From Benincasa hispida (Eukaryota; Streptophyta; Magnoliopsida; Cucurbitales; Cucurbitaceae), in assembly GCF_009727055.1 (NCBI RefSeq), contig NC_052354.1:45072784-45136783 (forward strand): a stretch of DNA of 64,000 nt, given 5' to 3'. Shown here piece after piece: positions 12,711 to 24,313 of this stretch. The notes below the pieces were generated by a model. The model had not been told where the DNA came from. It searched no databases and saw only the letters and a list, made by a program, of their open reading frames with translations. The position numbers and the translations under genes were made by a program. How positions within the stretch are numbered: position 1 is the stretch's first letter; each line of letters begins with the position of its first letter.

Positions 12711-12958
12711 CGAATTCTCAACCCTCGACTTCTAGCCAAACAACAATATTTCTCTAATAAGTTTCAAAACAACCTTATTTCCCTAATAAGTTTTGAAAAC
12801 ACCATATTAATATAAAAGGTCCTAGTTTTGAGGGGATAAAAAAGGAGAGTTTTGAGTGGGTAAAAAAGGAATTTTAATAATATATGTGTTTAACAAACAT
12901 GAGTAATAAATACCCACCCAACTCAATAACTCATACCCATTTATCAAACACCTCCTTA

Positions 12959-14335
12959 AGGATTTTAGTTTATTACTCCTGTTGAAGACACAAAATCCTA
13001 CCCAATCAACTTTACCATATTAATCATTTTTATCATACCAAATACCACTACTTTATAGATTAGTTTATTATGTTTTTTTTTTTTTTTTTATTCATTGAAG
13101 TTTCAAAAATCTCTTTAGATTAATGAATAGTGGAAGAAAGAGACGAGGGGAAAAAACCCAATACCACCAACCATTTAACAAACGAAGGTCATAAATTAGA
13201 AAATGAATATTAACTCACTACCACCCAACTATTTAACTAATAAGAATACTTGCTACCACCCAATAGGAATAAGTCAAAAGTGGGTTTAATGATATTAACA
13301 TACACTCTGATCAAAGAGATCGGAGGTTGAATCTCCCACTCCACCATTGTCTTACTAAAAAAAATATAAGAATAAGGAGCAAAATAATTATTTTGGAGAA
13401 GTTTATAGAGAGAATATTATTATGATCCTTATAATTCAAAATATACAAAATGAAGCTGAAAATTAATTCATAGTTCTTATTTTTAATTAAAAAATGGTCA
13501 CTTCCATATATAAATTGACAATAGGTGGAGCAACGGATTCCAACCTCATCTCAAAGTCGATATCACAAACTTTACACTAGTTAAACTATACTCATTTTGG
13601 TTATTTAGTCACTTATATAAAGTTTAGAAATATGTTCACATTAGGTCTTTTCTTTTGCAAAGAAGTTGTTATTCTCATTTAACCAATTTTGATAAAATAA
13701 TAACTTCTTCAACAAATTGACCCGTAGGGTCCAAAAAAATTATTTGTTAAAATGAGTAAAGAAGTCTTAAACATCAAATTTATATTGACATGGCGAAAAA
13801 TAGAGAGAGGATCAACATCAATAAGTACTCATAAAGTCATAAGAAACAAAAAGATGATTGACAGCAATGTAGACACCTATATATCATAGATTGCAAAATG
13901 GAGCATATGATTTGTCCAAGGCCATTTTAAACTCTGGACCCCAACTAGATTGTGATGCAACAGCAAATCTTAAGTACCAATGAAAATTGCAAATCCTACA
14001 CATTCACATAAAGACTTTTGAGTTGAGGATGGTCCAGTAGAAGAGTAGAAAGGACCATTCAACTATCCTCCAGCATGTGGCAGTGCACTAAAACAACATA
14101 CATCATAGGGTAACTGAGACCTTTCCAAGGACCCTACTACCTAGGAGTCAATATACTAATCTTAGAACTCAAGGACACATTTAACTTCGTTGCGTGAGTA
14201 AGATATGTCAACATGCCATATTATGATCCCAAAAACAGAATAATTGGATACTTTACAGTGAAGATAAGCAGCTGGGTTGGCTTAAGAAGGCAGAGTTTGA
14301 AGGTGAAGTGCTTCTTCTCATTAAAGAAACGTCTG
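12959..14335. other. Intergenic DNA and probable 3' UTR of the RPAP3-like gene
   Basis: AT-rich to about 13850. From roughly 13870 to 14335 the base composition becomes more balanced, which fits the 3' UTR of the minus-strand gene that stops at 14336. A tRNA-like fragment near 13280-13365 is listed separately. No other gene seen. Confidence 0.5.
13275..13365 (+). mobile_element. Possible tRNA-derived SINE fragment (B-box-like)
   Basis: AGATCGGAGGTTGAATCTCC and CACTCCACC resemble the T-arm/B-box end of a tRNA-derived SINE. About 45 bases upstream is AGTGGGTTTAATGATATTAA (A-box-like), and an A-rich tail (CTAAAAAAAATATAAG) follows. No cloverleaf can be drawn confidently, so it is not a functional tRNA gene. 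Confidence 0.4.
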
Positions 14336-17300
14336 TCATTGTTTAAGGAAGTACTTTGAACGCAAGCTGTCGAGCATTTCTGCGTACTCAATTGGAACAG
14401 CCTCATCACAAAATACTTCATCCCAAATCTTGAGGAGATCTGTTTCACAAAGCACTAAAATTAGTGCAAATCAACGAAACATTTCGCCATGATAAGCCCT
14501 CAGATCTCTGATATTATTTGGGGGTAACTACGTGGATATACCTTTCAGTTCCTAACAAAATCTACGGTCTTGGACCTCAAAGTCTATGGGCCGAAATGTC
14601 AGGAAGCTCTATAACATTCAAGTTTCTATATAAATTTATCCAATAAAATATAAATTAGAGCATTTTGCATTCACCTCTTCACAGTGAATATTTTTCATGC
14701 TTACCGTCTTCACCCTATATTGAAGATTGGTTTTAAATATAAAGATACAGGCTAGAATTCAGACATGTCATTACTTATTCAAGACCAGCATACAGCTGAT
14801 AACAAAACAATAGGGGGTAATCATAATTCACAGCTCAAACATGAATCGATATGCCTGCATAGCCCATATTCAGCCTGAAGCATCGCGGTGCCACACAGGA
14901 TATTGTTTTTCTTTTTATTGTTTGAGAAAAATTATTATGAAAAGAAAAGAAAGAGAAAGAAAGGAGCAAACGCAAAAGGAAGGAGTCCACCCACGGAGCC
15001 ATAAAGAATACAAAAAACCTAGCAAAATTGACATATATCAGAGAAAGAGGAGTAATAAAATGACCAGAAGGCTTCAGAGTGAACGCCTATGTTGTTTAAG
15101 GACATAGTGAGATACACCGGATCAATCTTAACCAATTTTTTTTACCTAACAAATTTGCTTGCAAACGTAGATGCTAAACTTTCAACCAAGAAGGTTAGAA
15201 ATATGGGAAAAAAGTAAATACCAAACGAAGGTTACCAATCAAGAAGAGGTAAAGAGGGAAGGGTTTCTACAACTTACCAAACTTTTCAGAGGATGGAAGA
15301 CACATCATGAGTATGCTGAATCTTGGGACCTTGGCTAAATTTTCCAAAAAACTGATAGCCAAAGCCGGTTCTTCACTGCAAATTGGTAGCCAGTATGGTC
15401 TGTTAACCGTTGATGTTTTAAATCATATTCTAACTGTTCCTCGGGACAAGTTTGAAAATTTCAACTTACGTGAAAAACATAGCCACACACTTGACGATGT
15501 CTACTAAAATTGGAGCTGTTAATGCATTTTTGAATATCTGGGGCAACTTGGCTGGAGCAATGGCCTAATAAGGAAAACAATTACGTTAAAAAATAATAAT
15601 AAAGAAGAAATAAAAACAGATAATAATAAATAAAGGGGGGCGGGCGGGGGGGGAGCGGTGGTTGTCATAATTAACTTGCCCAATATGTGTGCTCAAACGG
15701 ATTTCCCAACACACTTATTTACTGCTATCAAAGTGGAATTCTTTGCTGCCAGTGTCATGCCAACATGCAGAGTGCTCGCCGCCACAAAAGTGAGAAGTCT
15801 TTTTCTAATACCCAGATATATCGGCTATTTGAATATTCAACAGGAAGAAAACGCAGAGACACCTATATCATATGTTATATCAGGTAGTCAAAACTAGCGT
15901 GTAAATTAATACACTCGGCAAGTGGCTCCAGGGCTCCATTGGGAAACAAATTGATGATATGATGAATAAAAATCAAACAATTGACTGACTGACAAACAGC
16001 CTTTCAGATGGCAGCACGCTTCTAATATTTATCAAACAATTTTTATATATATGCAACTAGTCTACAAATGTTCATATTATCTTGGATAGCCAAATGAACA
16101 CAACACCAAGGACAGCATAGTCTGTCTATATTAGATTAGATACCTTTAAAAGACGAGCCTGCAGTCCACGATCACCAGAGAATCCTCGCCAAGAAACCTC
16201 AAATTGATAGGCAGTCGTTGGCGCTATAATGTTTTTTGCAGCTTCAACCATGCTTCTAGAAGCTGCTAAAGAAGCAAATTCCTGCACTGACGGCTTCAGT
16301 TCCTGCTTTCTTGGAACACAATCTCTCTGTAAAACATTGGCAGGAGCGGAATAGGTGTGAAAACAAAAGAATTTAGACATCATTGTGTCAAAAACAAACC
16401 ATAGCAAAGTTACATAGGGATTAGGAATAGGCTATGGCATCCAAACGACCGTGAGCTGACAACATGGTTCACAAATTGGTAAAGGGTGAGAGAAAAGGTT
16501 AAGTAGAAGCCTTTTACCTTCCCATCCACTCACACTATGATTTAAAGTCCTTTAGGAACATTAGGACGTTGAATGGACGAGCTTCAATTTGACTAGTCAA
16601 TAATCATGAAGGTAATCTATTGTCTCTGAATCTTCCTTGAATAAGGCTTGAGCTTGTCAGTGAGAGATCACCTTCAAAATAATCCCTCAAAAGAAAGTTG
16701 ACAGAGAGCACTCTTATTCCTAGCCCTCATTCCAAACTAAACATACAGTTGGCATTGAAGCTCATTTTGCACATAACTTGTGAGAAAATTGGTTATATAA
16801 TATATCTGGCCTGCATCAGTCAATTTCAGAGCTAGAAGTCTCCTATTCAGTCAATTGTTATGTTACACCCGAACTTGTGAGAGAATTGGTTATATAATAT
16901 ATCTGGCCTGCATCAGTGAATTTCAGAGCTAGAAGTCTCCTATTCAGTCAATTGTTATGTTACACTCGAGAGAGCTCTTTTCAAACTACCAAACGAGGGG
17001 CTTACTTAAGTCACCCTTTGATAATCGACCCAAGCCTCTTCGATGACTCAAATTCCATATCCTAGCATGCCTTGATTATTATAGATTTTTTTTTTCTTTT
17101 TTCTTTCATTGAAAAAAAAATGTGAATCAGAATGTGAACTCTTATGATAATGAACTTCTCATCAAATATCACAGATTTCTTAAAAAGATCAATATAAGCA
17201 TTAGGACTTCAGAACTTCTTCTACCCTTTTCTTTTTTTCTTAGTATAGAACGATTAAAGGAAGAGTTATAGAATGAGCTGCACAAAGCACAGGATGTGAT

Positions 17301-20300
17301 AGGAACAGCCCAAATAGAAAAATAAGCAAATTTCTATTTGATTTCAATGGTGTTTTTTAGATGGATCCTGCAATGGTTTGCAAACAAGAAACCGATGGTG
17401 CAATCTTATTGCGTTTCTTTGGAACAAAATATGGTATATACTTAACTAACATAAAAATGGGAAAGAATCAAACGGCAGTGTACAAGGCAGGAAAAAGAGT
17501 TCAAACAGATATTTAGAGACCTCCAATTCCCCCGCATATGAACTTGAGTCTTTGTGAAAACCATTAGTTGCTACTTTTTTGTAAGCGATTTCAGCTCCTG
17601 TGCTTCTGTCCTCGTTTTCTTCTAAATACGCTGATGTCTTGGCGGCATTTTCCCCACCATTTTCCTAAGAACAGAGTCAAAAGCCTCAAACATCATATGG
17701 CTGATACCAAGCTTCAGAATAAGAATTATCATCTTTAGATTCATTGCCAAGGGGTGGGGGCGTTGCTCCATCATATTTGGTCAAATTTGAGGAAAGAAAA
17801 TTAACACAAATACAGAAAAGGACACCACAGTCAAGATATGAGCAGTATAAGTGATTTATCAGCAAATTTTCTCTCCGTGAGAATTTCAACAAAGTAATAC
17901 ACTACACTACACCGCAGTCCTAGAAAAAGACAAATAGGACGACGGGGTTATAAAGTAGCAATATATTAGTTTATTATAGCAAAATATAGTTTCTAAAAAG
18001 CTTAAGAAACAAGATAGAGCGAGAAATCTGTTGAATAAATTATTAAAAATATAGGCCAGTTGGATCTTCACTGAAAAGTTACATGATAATCATTTGTTTC
18101 TGTTGCTTTTTTTTCAAAAAATAAATCCGTGAGTGTTTTGCTCCATTTAGATGCACCTCAACTATTCTCTACATTTTTTAAAAAAGAAAATTCAGGATAC
18201 CATGGGCAATAACGAATTAGAAACCTTTACATCAACACGTTCTCGAGCTGCCGATAATCCTGTCCTTGGTGTGCTGCTAGAGACAGGAGGGATGTCCTTG
18301 ATTTTTGCTTCAGAGTCAGATTTTCTAACTGTCTCCTTATCTTTTGTGGAGCTTCTCGAAGCACCAGATGCCTTCTCAAGAATTGCCTACGAGATGGATA
18401 ACATGTACAAGAAAAATTAAAGAAATCATCTTGTCAACATAACTCATCTGAAAAATCATAACTCCCTCTCCCACATTCACCAGTACATAGTTCAAGAGAG
18501 GCCCAGTATTTAAAAAAATCATCTGAAATACTAATGTTGCAAAACTTACTTTCCCAACAAAAGCTCTGAGCTCAGCATGTTGCTTCTTGATCTCCTGGTT
18601 GTGAGGCTCCAATCTCTGGGCAAAATCAGCATCTGCAATCAGTCAAATACATCAGTCAAATAAAAAGCATAGAAAGATCCACATGCAATTAAAATGCTTA
18701 TTTTTTTACCCTCCAAGGCTTCTTTAGCCTTCCCAAGTTCCTTTCTAGCTGTTGCTCGGCGTGAGTATGCTTTAATATATCGATCATCTAAATTTAAGGC
18801 CTCTGTACAGTCATCCTCAGCCTCCTGATATCTGACTCAATGGAGGTGGAAACAAGAGGATAACAAAGAAACAAACAATTTAACACATTTAACAGTCATA
18901 GACTCATAGCTTGTCATATTAAGAGCACTATTTTATTGGCAAAACAGATTATAGCAGAAAAAAACAACTTGAAAACATAGGTGTATTATTTTGTTTCCAA
19001 GAAATGTAAGCTATAGACAGCCAAAAAGCAAAGACCCATTTTCAAGGAACATCAAAAGCAGATCCATACCTATGCATCTAAATGAAGAAAGCTTAGAATC
19101 TATGGGCTGAAACTTACCTTCTGATTTTTAGGTAGGCCATAGCCCTATTTGCAAAGGCTACAGCTGTTGGGGACAAAGCAATACTTCTTGAATAGCAGTC
19201 AATAGCTTCTTTAAACTTCTTTTGCTTAAAATACTCATTGCCCTGGAATACAAAGATATATCATACACACTGTGCAGTCAAGGGTCAAGTTCATTCATGG
19301 TTTACACCAATTATATCTCCATCATAAAAACATGAACAAAAGAATATAACCTACCTGTTCTTTCTCTGAAGCGGCATCAACAAAACTCTGATCAGTCTGA
19401 AAATTTCTTGATAGACGGTTAACAGCATCATAGTGCTTCAAGTAATCAGCTGCTGAAGCTTTTTCTGTCTGCCTTCTACCCTGGTTGGCTATGACATCAC
19501 TTAAGGTGACCCTCGAATAATCCATAACAGTACTAATATTATTTCTCAGAAAATGTAACAAAACTATTCTCGAGAGCATCTCTACCAAGCATGAAGCCAA
19601 TTTCATGAAGAGATAATTAAAATTATTATCTACATATGCACACTTGTAACAAAATTTAAACATCTTAAAGAATAAGCAGCTAAATCTAAAAATTATAACT
19701 TAACAAGATGTACCAAAACACTAGAACTGAGCACCAGGTTTTTCTTCAAAACGTAAACCAATATAAATATTAACATCCGAGATAGCAGTTTCTTGTTTTT
19801 GAAAATGTGCAGTTCACTATGCAGCTGAAAATTTGATAAGAGTAATACCTCCTTTTCTTTACTAATGGCCTGTGGCTTCAGTTTCTTGTCTTTTCCCTTA
19901 AAGGAGAGTTCCCAATCCTGCAAGTCATTCAAAAATCCCTGGAAATCCTGGAGAAAAAGAATGCGCCCAAAACACATACAACTCAATAAGAAAAGCCAAC
20001 AAAAGCAACCGTGCATTTAACTTAACACACCAAGAACGACAATTCCTAATCCCTATTTCAATATATTCAGATCATTAATCACTCCAATGCAAGTGAACAG
20101 AACTGCACATAATCAAACCCCACAGAATCCCGATGTTCAACAAACCACGTGGTAATAGCCAAGGCAGTTGCATACTTAGCGAGTCCGCCTCGTTTCCACA
20201 GACAATGAATTATGCAGCAATTGGAAACTCAACTCAAAGCTACAAGTGCTATAACCAATTGGAAAAAAACTTCATTCTCCTCGTTTTAAAAGCAAAAAAG

Positions 20301-20407
20301 ATAAAAAAAAAGGAAATAGAGCGTTTAATCTCTGAACTTCAGCAGATTGAGAAAAATGGCAATACCATAGGCTGATCGCGCCCGTGCTTGCCGGAGGAAT
20401 CGGCCAT
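14336..20407 (-). CDS. RPAP3: RPAP3-type TPR co-chaperone (RNA polymerase II-associated protein 3-like), 460 aa
   Basis: HSP90 co-chaperone of the R2TP/RPAP3 type (Arabidopsis counterpart TPR5), acting in cytosol and nucleus on assembly of large complexes. Coding exons: 20366-20407, 19849-19947, 19355-19480, 19118-19242, 18710-18831, 18550-18632, 18225-18386, 17521-17664, 16144-16326, 15470-15564, 15278-15375, 14336-14439; GT-AG borders, 461 codons with stop. Domains: an acidic/basic N-terminus with DFQGFLNDLQDWE (residues 15-27); three TPR units at about 86-195; a Ser-rich linker; and an RPAP3_C domain at about 330-450 (QFEVSWRGFSGD, LPQIFKNALTAPILVDI, FLENLAKVPRF). The HSP90 dicarboxylate-clamp residues are visible as K87, N91, N121, K151 and R155 with canonical spacing. 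The start is the first ATG, in good context, and the length is normal. Introns hold several repeats, described separately. Confidence 0.94.
15635..15658 (+). repeat. G-run cluster in an intron (quadruplex-capable)
   Basis: The stretch GGGGGGCGGGCGGGGGGGGA followed by GCGG has enough G runs of three or more for an intramolecular G-quadruplex on the plus strand. It lies in the intron between the exons 16144-16326 and 15470-15564 of the RPAP3-like gene. The G-rich strand is the template strand, so the pre-mRNA is C-rich here. The surrounding DNA is AT-rich. Confidence 0.8.
16775..16968. repeat. 97-bp direct tandem duplication in an intron
   Basis: Two adjacent units start at 16775 and 16872 with AACTTGTGAGARAATTGG and share TATATAATATATCTGGCCTG, then CATCAGT, TTTCAGAGCTAGAAGTCTCC, and TATTCAGTCAATTGTTATGT. 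Only a few substitutions separate the units, so the duplication is fairly recent. It is in the intron between 17521-17664 and 16144-16326. Confidence 0.9.
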
Positions 20408-23400
20408 GGAAGAGCAGAAAAAAAAAAGCAGAGTGAAGATAAAGAAAGAGAAAATGGAAAATTGTAGCAGCTGGTAATCGAAAGAGCTTCTCGAAGCGTC
20501 CACCAAAGCCTTGGAGTCGGAGCCGTTCGCCGGTCGGAGTTTTCGCCGTGGATTCTGAAATCTGTAGAATCCTAACCGATTGGGCCAAAGAGAAAAAATA
20601 ACAAAGCCCACAAACATAGGACATTTTGGGCTTCCTTCCCTTGGGAAATTGGGTCCTCCAGCATAAATTACCGTTTCATTCGAAAATATAGCAAACTCCG
20701 AAACTTTTTTAGTACACATTTTTTACCTTAAAACTATCTTATTACAAGACATTTTATATTCGATTTTTTTTAACCATCCAAATAGATGAATTTTCTCTAT
20801 TTTCAATATTTTTTCTTTCTCTTGCTTTTTATCATTTCATTTTATTTATTTTTCTTCTTTTATAAATATATTTAAATTAAAATTTATAATTGACATATAT
20901 AATTAATTTTATTAATAATAATGCTCATTTAATAATTTATTCTATTATTGTGAATTAATATGAATATCATAATCTTTTCTTAAAAAAATTATGAATAATC
21001 ATAATTATATTTATTTAAATGGTAATATATATTTACCTCATAAACTATTATTAAAATTATTAATTAGTTTTTAAAAGATATTATTTAATTAAATAATAAT
21101 AAAATAAGTTTTTTTTTCAAATTAAAGAATCTTATACACTTTATACATCTAGTTTTAATCTATAATTATAGTTATTTTTTTAATTAAATTTGATGATTTA
21201 AAATCAATTAGTTTATATCAACTTCTTTTGTGTGTAGTGTTATATATACATTATAATATATTTTTCTATTTATATATTATTAGGAATATATATATTAATT
21301 ATCTAATTACTTTTCATTATAATATTAATAAAAAATATTATAATGTAATAGAGATTAATTAACTAATTATATGATTTAAGATGTGGGCTAATTATATAAC
21401 GAGTCACCAACATTAGTTAATTAACTCTTTCATTACTAATATTTTTTAATAAAAAATGATAATATAAATGTGCAATAAAAAATTAATTAATAGTAAATAT
21501 ACTAAACTGGACGGTGAGTGGGTAAACTTAATTAAATTTTAATGGCTTAAAATTGATTTAATGACTTAATGTGATAAAAATAAATTAACTTAACGAAAAT
21601 TAATTTTTTTTAATTAATTTAATACTTTATAATTGCATAAAAGTATAACGCATTCCCTTATATCGTATTCTTATTTTCATACATAACCAAACACATATTT
21701 GATTCTCAGACATCTTATTCCAAGATATTATATTCTCAAGCATCATTTATTCCCATGCATCTACAAAACCTTAATCCAAATGACCTCTTAAAATTTAAAT
21801 TTCTTCAAAGATGATTTTTAGGATTAATTTTGGACAATTATACATTTTTTTCATTTATTTATATTCAATTTTTTATATATTTTTTTCCTAGTTTCGAAGC
21901 TACTTTCACGAGGGAGATAATATATGCATTTATCATAGAGAGAGAAAATGCATTTAATATACGTTTTCTCATTTATCAATTGAAGAGAGGAAATACATTT
22001 ATTTTAATATTTTTCCATTTTCCAATTTAGAAAAAAAATCATTTAATGAAATTTTATTTTCTATTTACGTTGGTTTTCACGTATCAACTTACTTGTTTTT
22101 TTTTATAGATTCATGGTTATTTTAAATATACCTTATAATATTTTGTTAGGTATTTAAAAAAATTCTAACCAATATTTTAAATATACTATAGTTTATAAAT
22201 TAGAGATTGACTCAATACTTGACAATCACGTTATAAACCAATATATGAAATATATCACAGTATATAAATCTTCATAAATTTCATTTACGCCACAGTATAT
22301 ATATGATATATACCATTTAGGTAGTCAAAAATCACAACAATCAAAATTTGTATATATCATAATACATGAAGTCTAATTTTTTTTTTTAAAAAAAAAAACT
22401 ATCGTTTATATTAAATAAAGGAATACATATACCATAGTAATATCAAATTTCCTACCAAAGCTAAAAAAAAATACATATATATCACAGTATATATAAAAAA
22501 ATAGGAAAAAAAAAAACTAAAAGTTGAATCAGGTTCGTTGTTCATCTGCTCCGAGTCTGCCATCGTCATTCAGTTGCTCCAAGTCCACCATTATCTTTTG
22601 TCCGCTCTATGTCTACCGCCGTCGTTCGTTCAATCCAAGTCCACCATCATCGTTCGTGTCGTCCTGTGCTCGCCTCGTCGTTGGATCGTCCCACGCCGTC
22701 CATCATCCGCCTGCAACTCATACCGACAGAAGGAGAAAAGAGAGGGAAGAGGAAGAAATGAGATTAAAACATGAGAAGAGAGAATATATGAATGCGAGAG
22801 AGATAATATTCACGAGGGAAAGAGAAAATGCAGAGTGGAGAGAGAATAATATATATATAAGTGAAGACTATATTGTAAATAGCCACTGATATCAGTGAAA
22901 ATAGGAAGACCAATAGATCATTTTTGTAAAAAATGAAATGTTCAAGACATCAATGTAATATAGACTTATTTTTAAGGTCTTTTATGTAGAAACCCCTGAT
23001 TTTAAATGGTAAAATTACTAGAAAAATTTTCAGATATAGCAAAATATCACTAATAAACATAGACACTGATAGACATTTATTAGTACCAGTGATCGACATA
23101 GATAGTATTAGATACTGACATTTTATTATATTTGTAGATAAGTTAACCATTTTCCTACATTTGAAAAATAACTCAAATTTTTTTATAATTACAACAAAAC
23201 GCATGGGATGCACGTAAATCCATTTTTTTATTAATCTTAAAATGCCGTTACAACTCATGTAATTAATCTATCTAACTCATAATTAGGGTTGTATCAATTT
23301 TCTCTTTCCATGGAGATATTTCGGTACAAATCTTAGTTTTAAATCTCCATTTAGATCTAAATAATATTCTTTCTAGGATTTCAAATTTGACAAGATGAAT

Positions 23401-23787
23401 GACAAATTTTAATGTTACATTTGGAAAAATAAAAACCAAATAGAAACAACTTTCAATTAAAAAAATAATTATTTATTATTATGAATCTGCAAAGTCCAAA
23501 GTATCCGGTCATGTGTTATCACCCTTATTAAGATAAATTCTTAAATACATTTTAATTAAAACTACCTAAAATTATCAACATACCTGTAATGGGTCGGGAC
23601 ATATGTTAAGATATTCAAAATTTGAAACCCCCGTGGACGATTCATCCTCCTAAGAAACAAATTTTTTATTTCACATCAATCACTTCCATCCTTGAATGGA
23701 TAACCAAAAGCTCTCCACTACCCCCTCTTCGATTTGTATTAAGATAATCCCCAAAATAGATTACCTTTCGATTATCAAGCTACTTAA
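20408..23787. other. Short 5' flank of the RPAP3-like gene, then AT-rich intergenic DNA
   Basis: 20408 to about 20700 is the 5' UTR and core promoter of the RPAP3-like gene (more GC-rich, with pyrimidine tracts on the minus strand). From 20740 to 23780 the sequence is extremely AT-rich. It has repeated ATATATCACAGTATAT-type phrases (22240-22500) and a short GC-richer patch at 22530-22730 in which CCAAGTCCACCAT and GCCGTCGTTCGTT phrases recur. Two purine-rich patches (about 21905-21955 and 22780-22850) share CACGAGGGA and GAGAGAAAATGCA phrases and may be ends of an old repeat. No gene seen. Confidence 0.55.
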
Positions 23788-24313
23788 GGGTGTTCTTGGG
23801 TTGGGTTGGAGGACTTTTTGAACCCAACCCAATTGTTCGGTTTGTTAATTTCTTCAACCCAAATAACCCTTTTTAAAAGATGAACCCAACCCAACCATGA
23901 AACATTTGGGTTGGGTTGGTTCGGGTTGATCGAGTTATTTCTGTTCTAAAAGAAAGTAAGTTGTTAATATGTAAAAAATTGATTTAATTATTTTTATATA
24001 TTAAATTAAGATTAACAACTCAATTTTAATTTATATAATGAATATTTTATTTACAAAGTGCTAAAAAACTGTTTTTAGGAATTGTTGGAGAATAAATTAT
24101 CCAAAAAAAATGATAAAACTTAAATAAATATATGTATATATGATTGTATCATAAGTAAAAAATATATATTGTAAAGTTAATAATAAGTTCAGGTTGGTTC
24201 ATGTCATTTTAGGTGAACCCATGAACCAACCCAACCCACAAAAATTTCATTTATTTGAACCCAACTCAACCCAAACGCGTTTTGATTGAGTTGATCAGAT
24301 TTTTTGAACACCC
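23788..24313. mobile_element. TIR element rich in GGGTTGG/CCAACCC, 526 bp
   Basis: Left end GGGTGTTC, right end GAACACCC: a perfect 8-bp terminal inverted repeat, or 12 bp if the flanking TTAA on both sides is counted (TTAAGGGTGTTC / GAACACCCTTAA). TTAA may be a 4-bp target duplication. Next to both ends are runs of GGGTTGGGTTGG or its complement, with further copies inside (AACCCAACCCAACC near 23882 and 24222). This gives the element strong hairpin potential. No coding capacity. GGTTCGGGTTGAT variants show it is degenerate. Confidence 0.65.

Larger units (their letters stand above)
10653..12955. mobile_element. PIF/Harbinger-like DNA element, non-autonomous, with TTA target-site duplication
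   Basis: The left terminus GGGTGTGTTTGGTGTGTGAT starts right after TTA (10650-10652). The right terminus, read inward, is GGAGGTGTTTGATAAATGGG, immediately followed by TTA (12956-12958). Both ends continue with GTTGAGTTGAGTTG or ATTGAGTTGG tracts. A 3-bp TTA/TAA duplication is the hallmark of PIF/Harbinger. Inside is one exon of the MYB-like accessory protein on the minus strand, but no DDE transposase. Where the N-terminal MYB exon would be expected there are two minisatellite-like blocks instead (12296-12485 and 12510-12710). It therefore looks like an internally rearranged, transposase-dependent derivative. Confidence 0.7.

Noticed and set aside
13275..13365. A functional tRNA gene
   Set aside because: Only a B-box-like end is visible; no acceptor stem or anticodon arm can be drawn.
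14841..15107. Plus-strand 88-codon frame within the RPAP3-like gene
   Set aside because: Lies in an intron on the opposite strand; Lys/Arg/Glu-rich low complexity from a purine tract.
22524..22889. 121-codon plus-strand open frame, Ser/Pro-rich then charged
   Set aside because: Low complexity, built from short recurring phrases, overlaps another frame of similar quality, and has no domain.
23788..24313. GGGTTGGGTTGG tracts as telomere repeats
   Set aside because: Plant telomere repeat is TTTAGGG; the tracts here belong to an inverted-repeat element.
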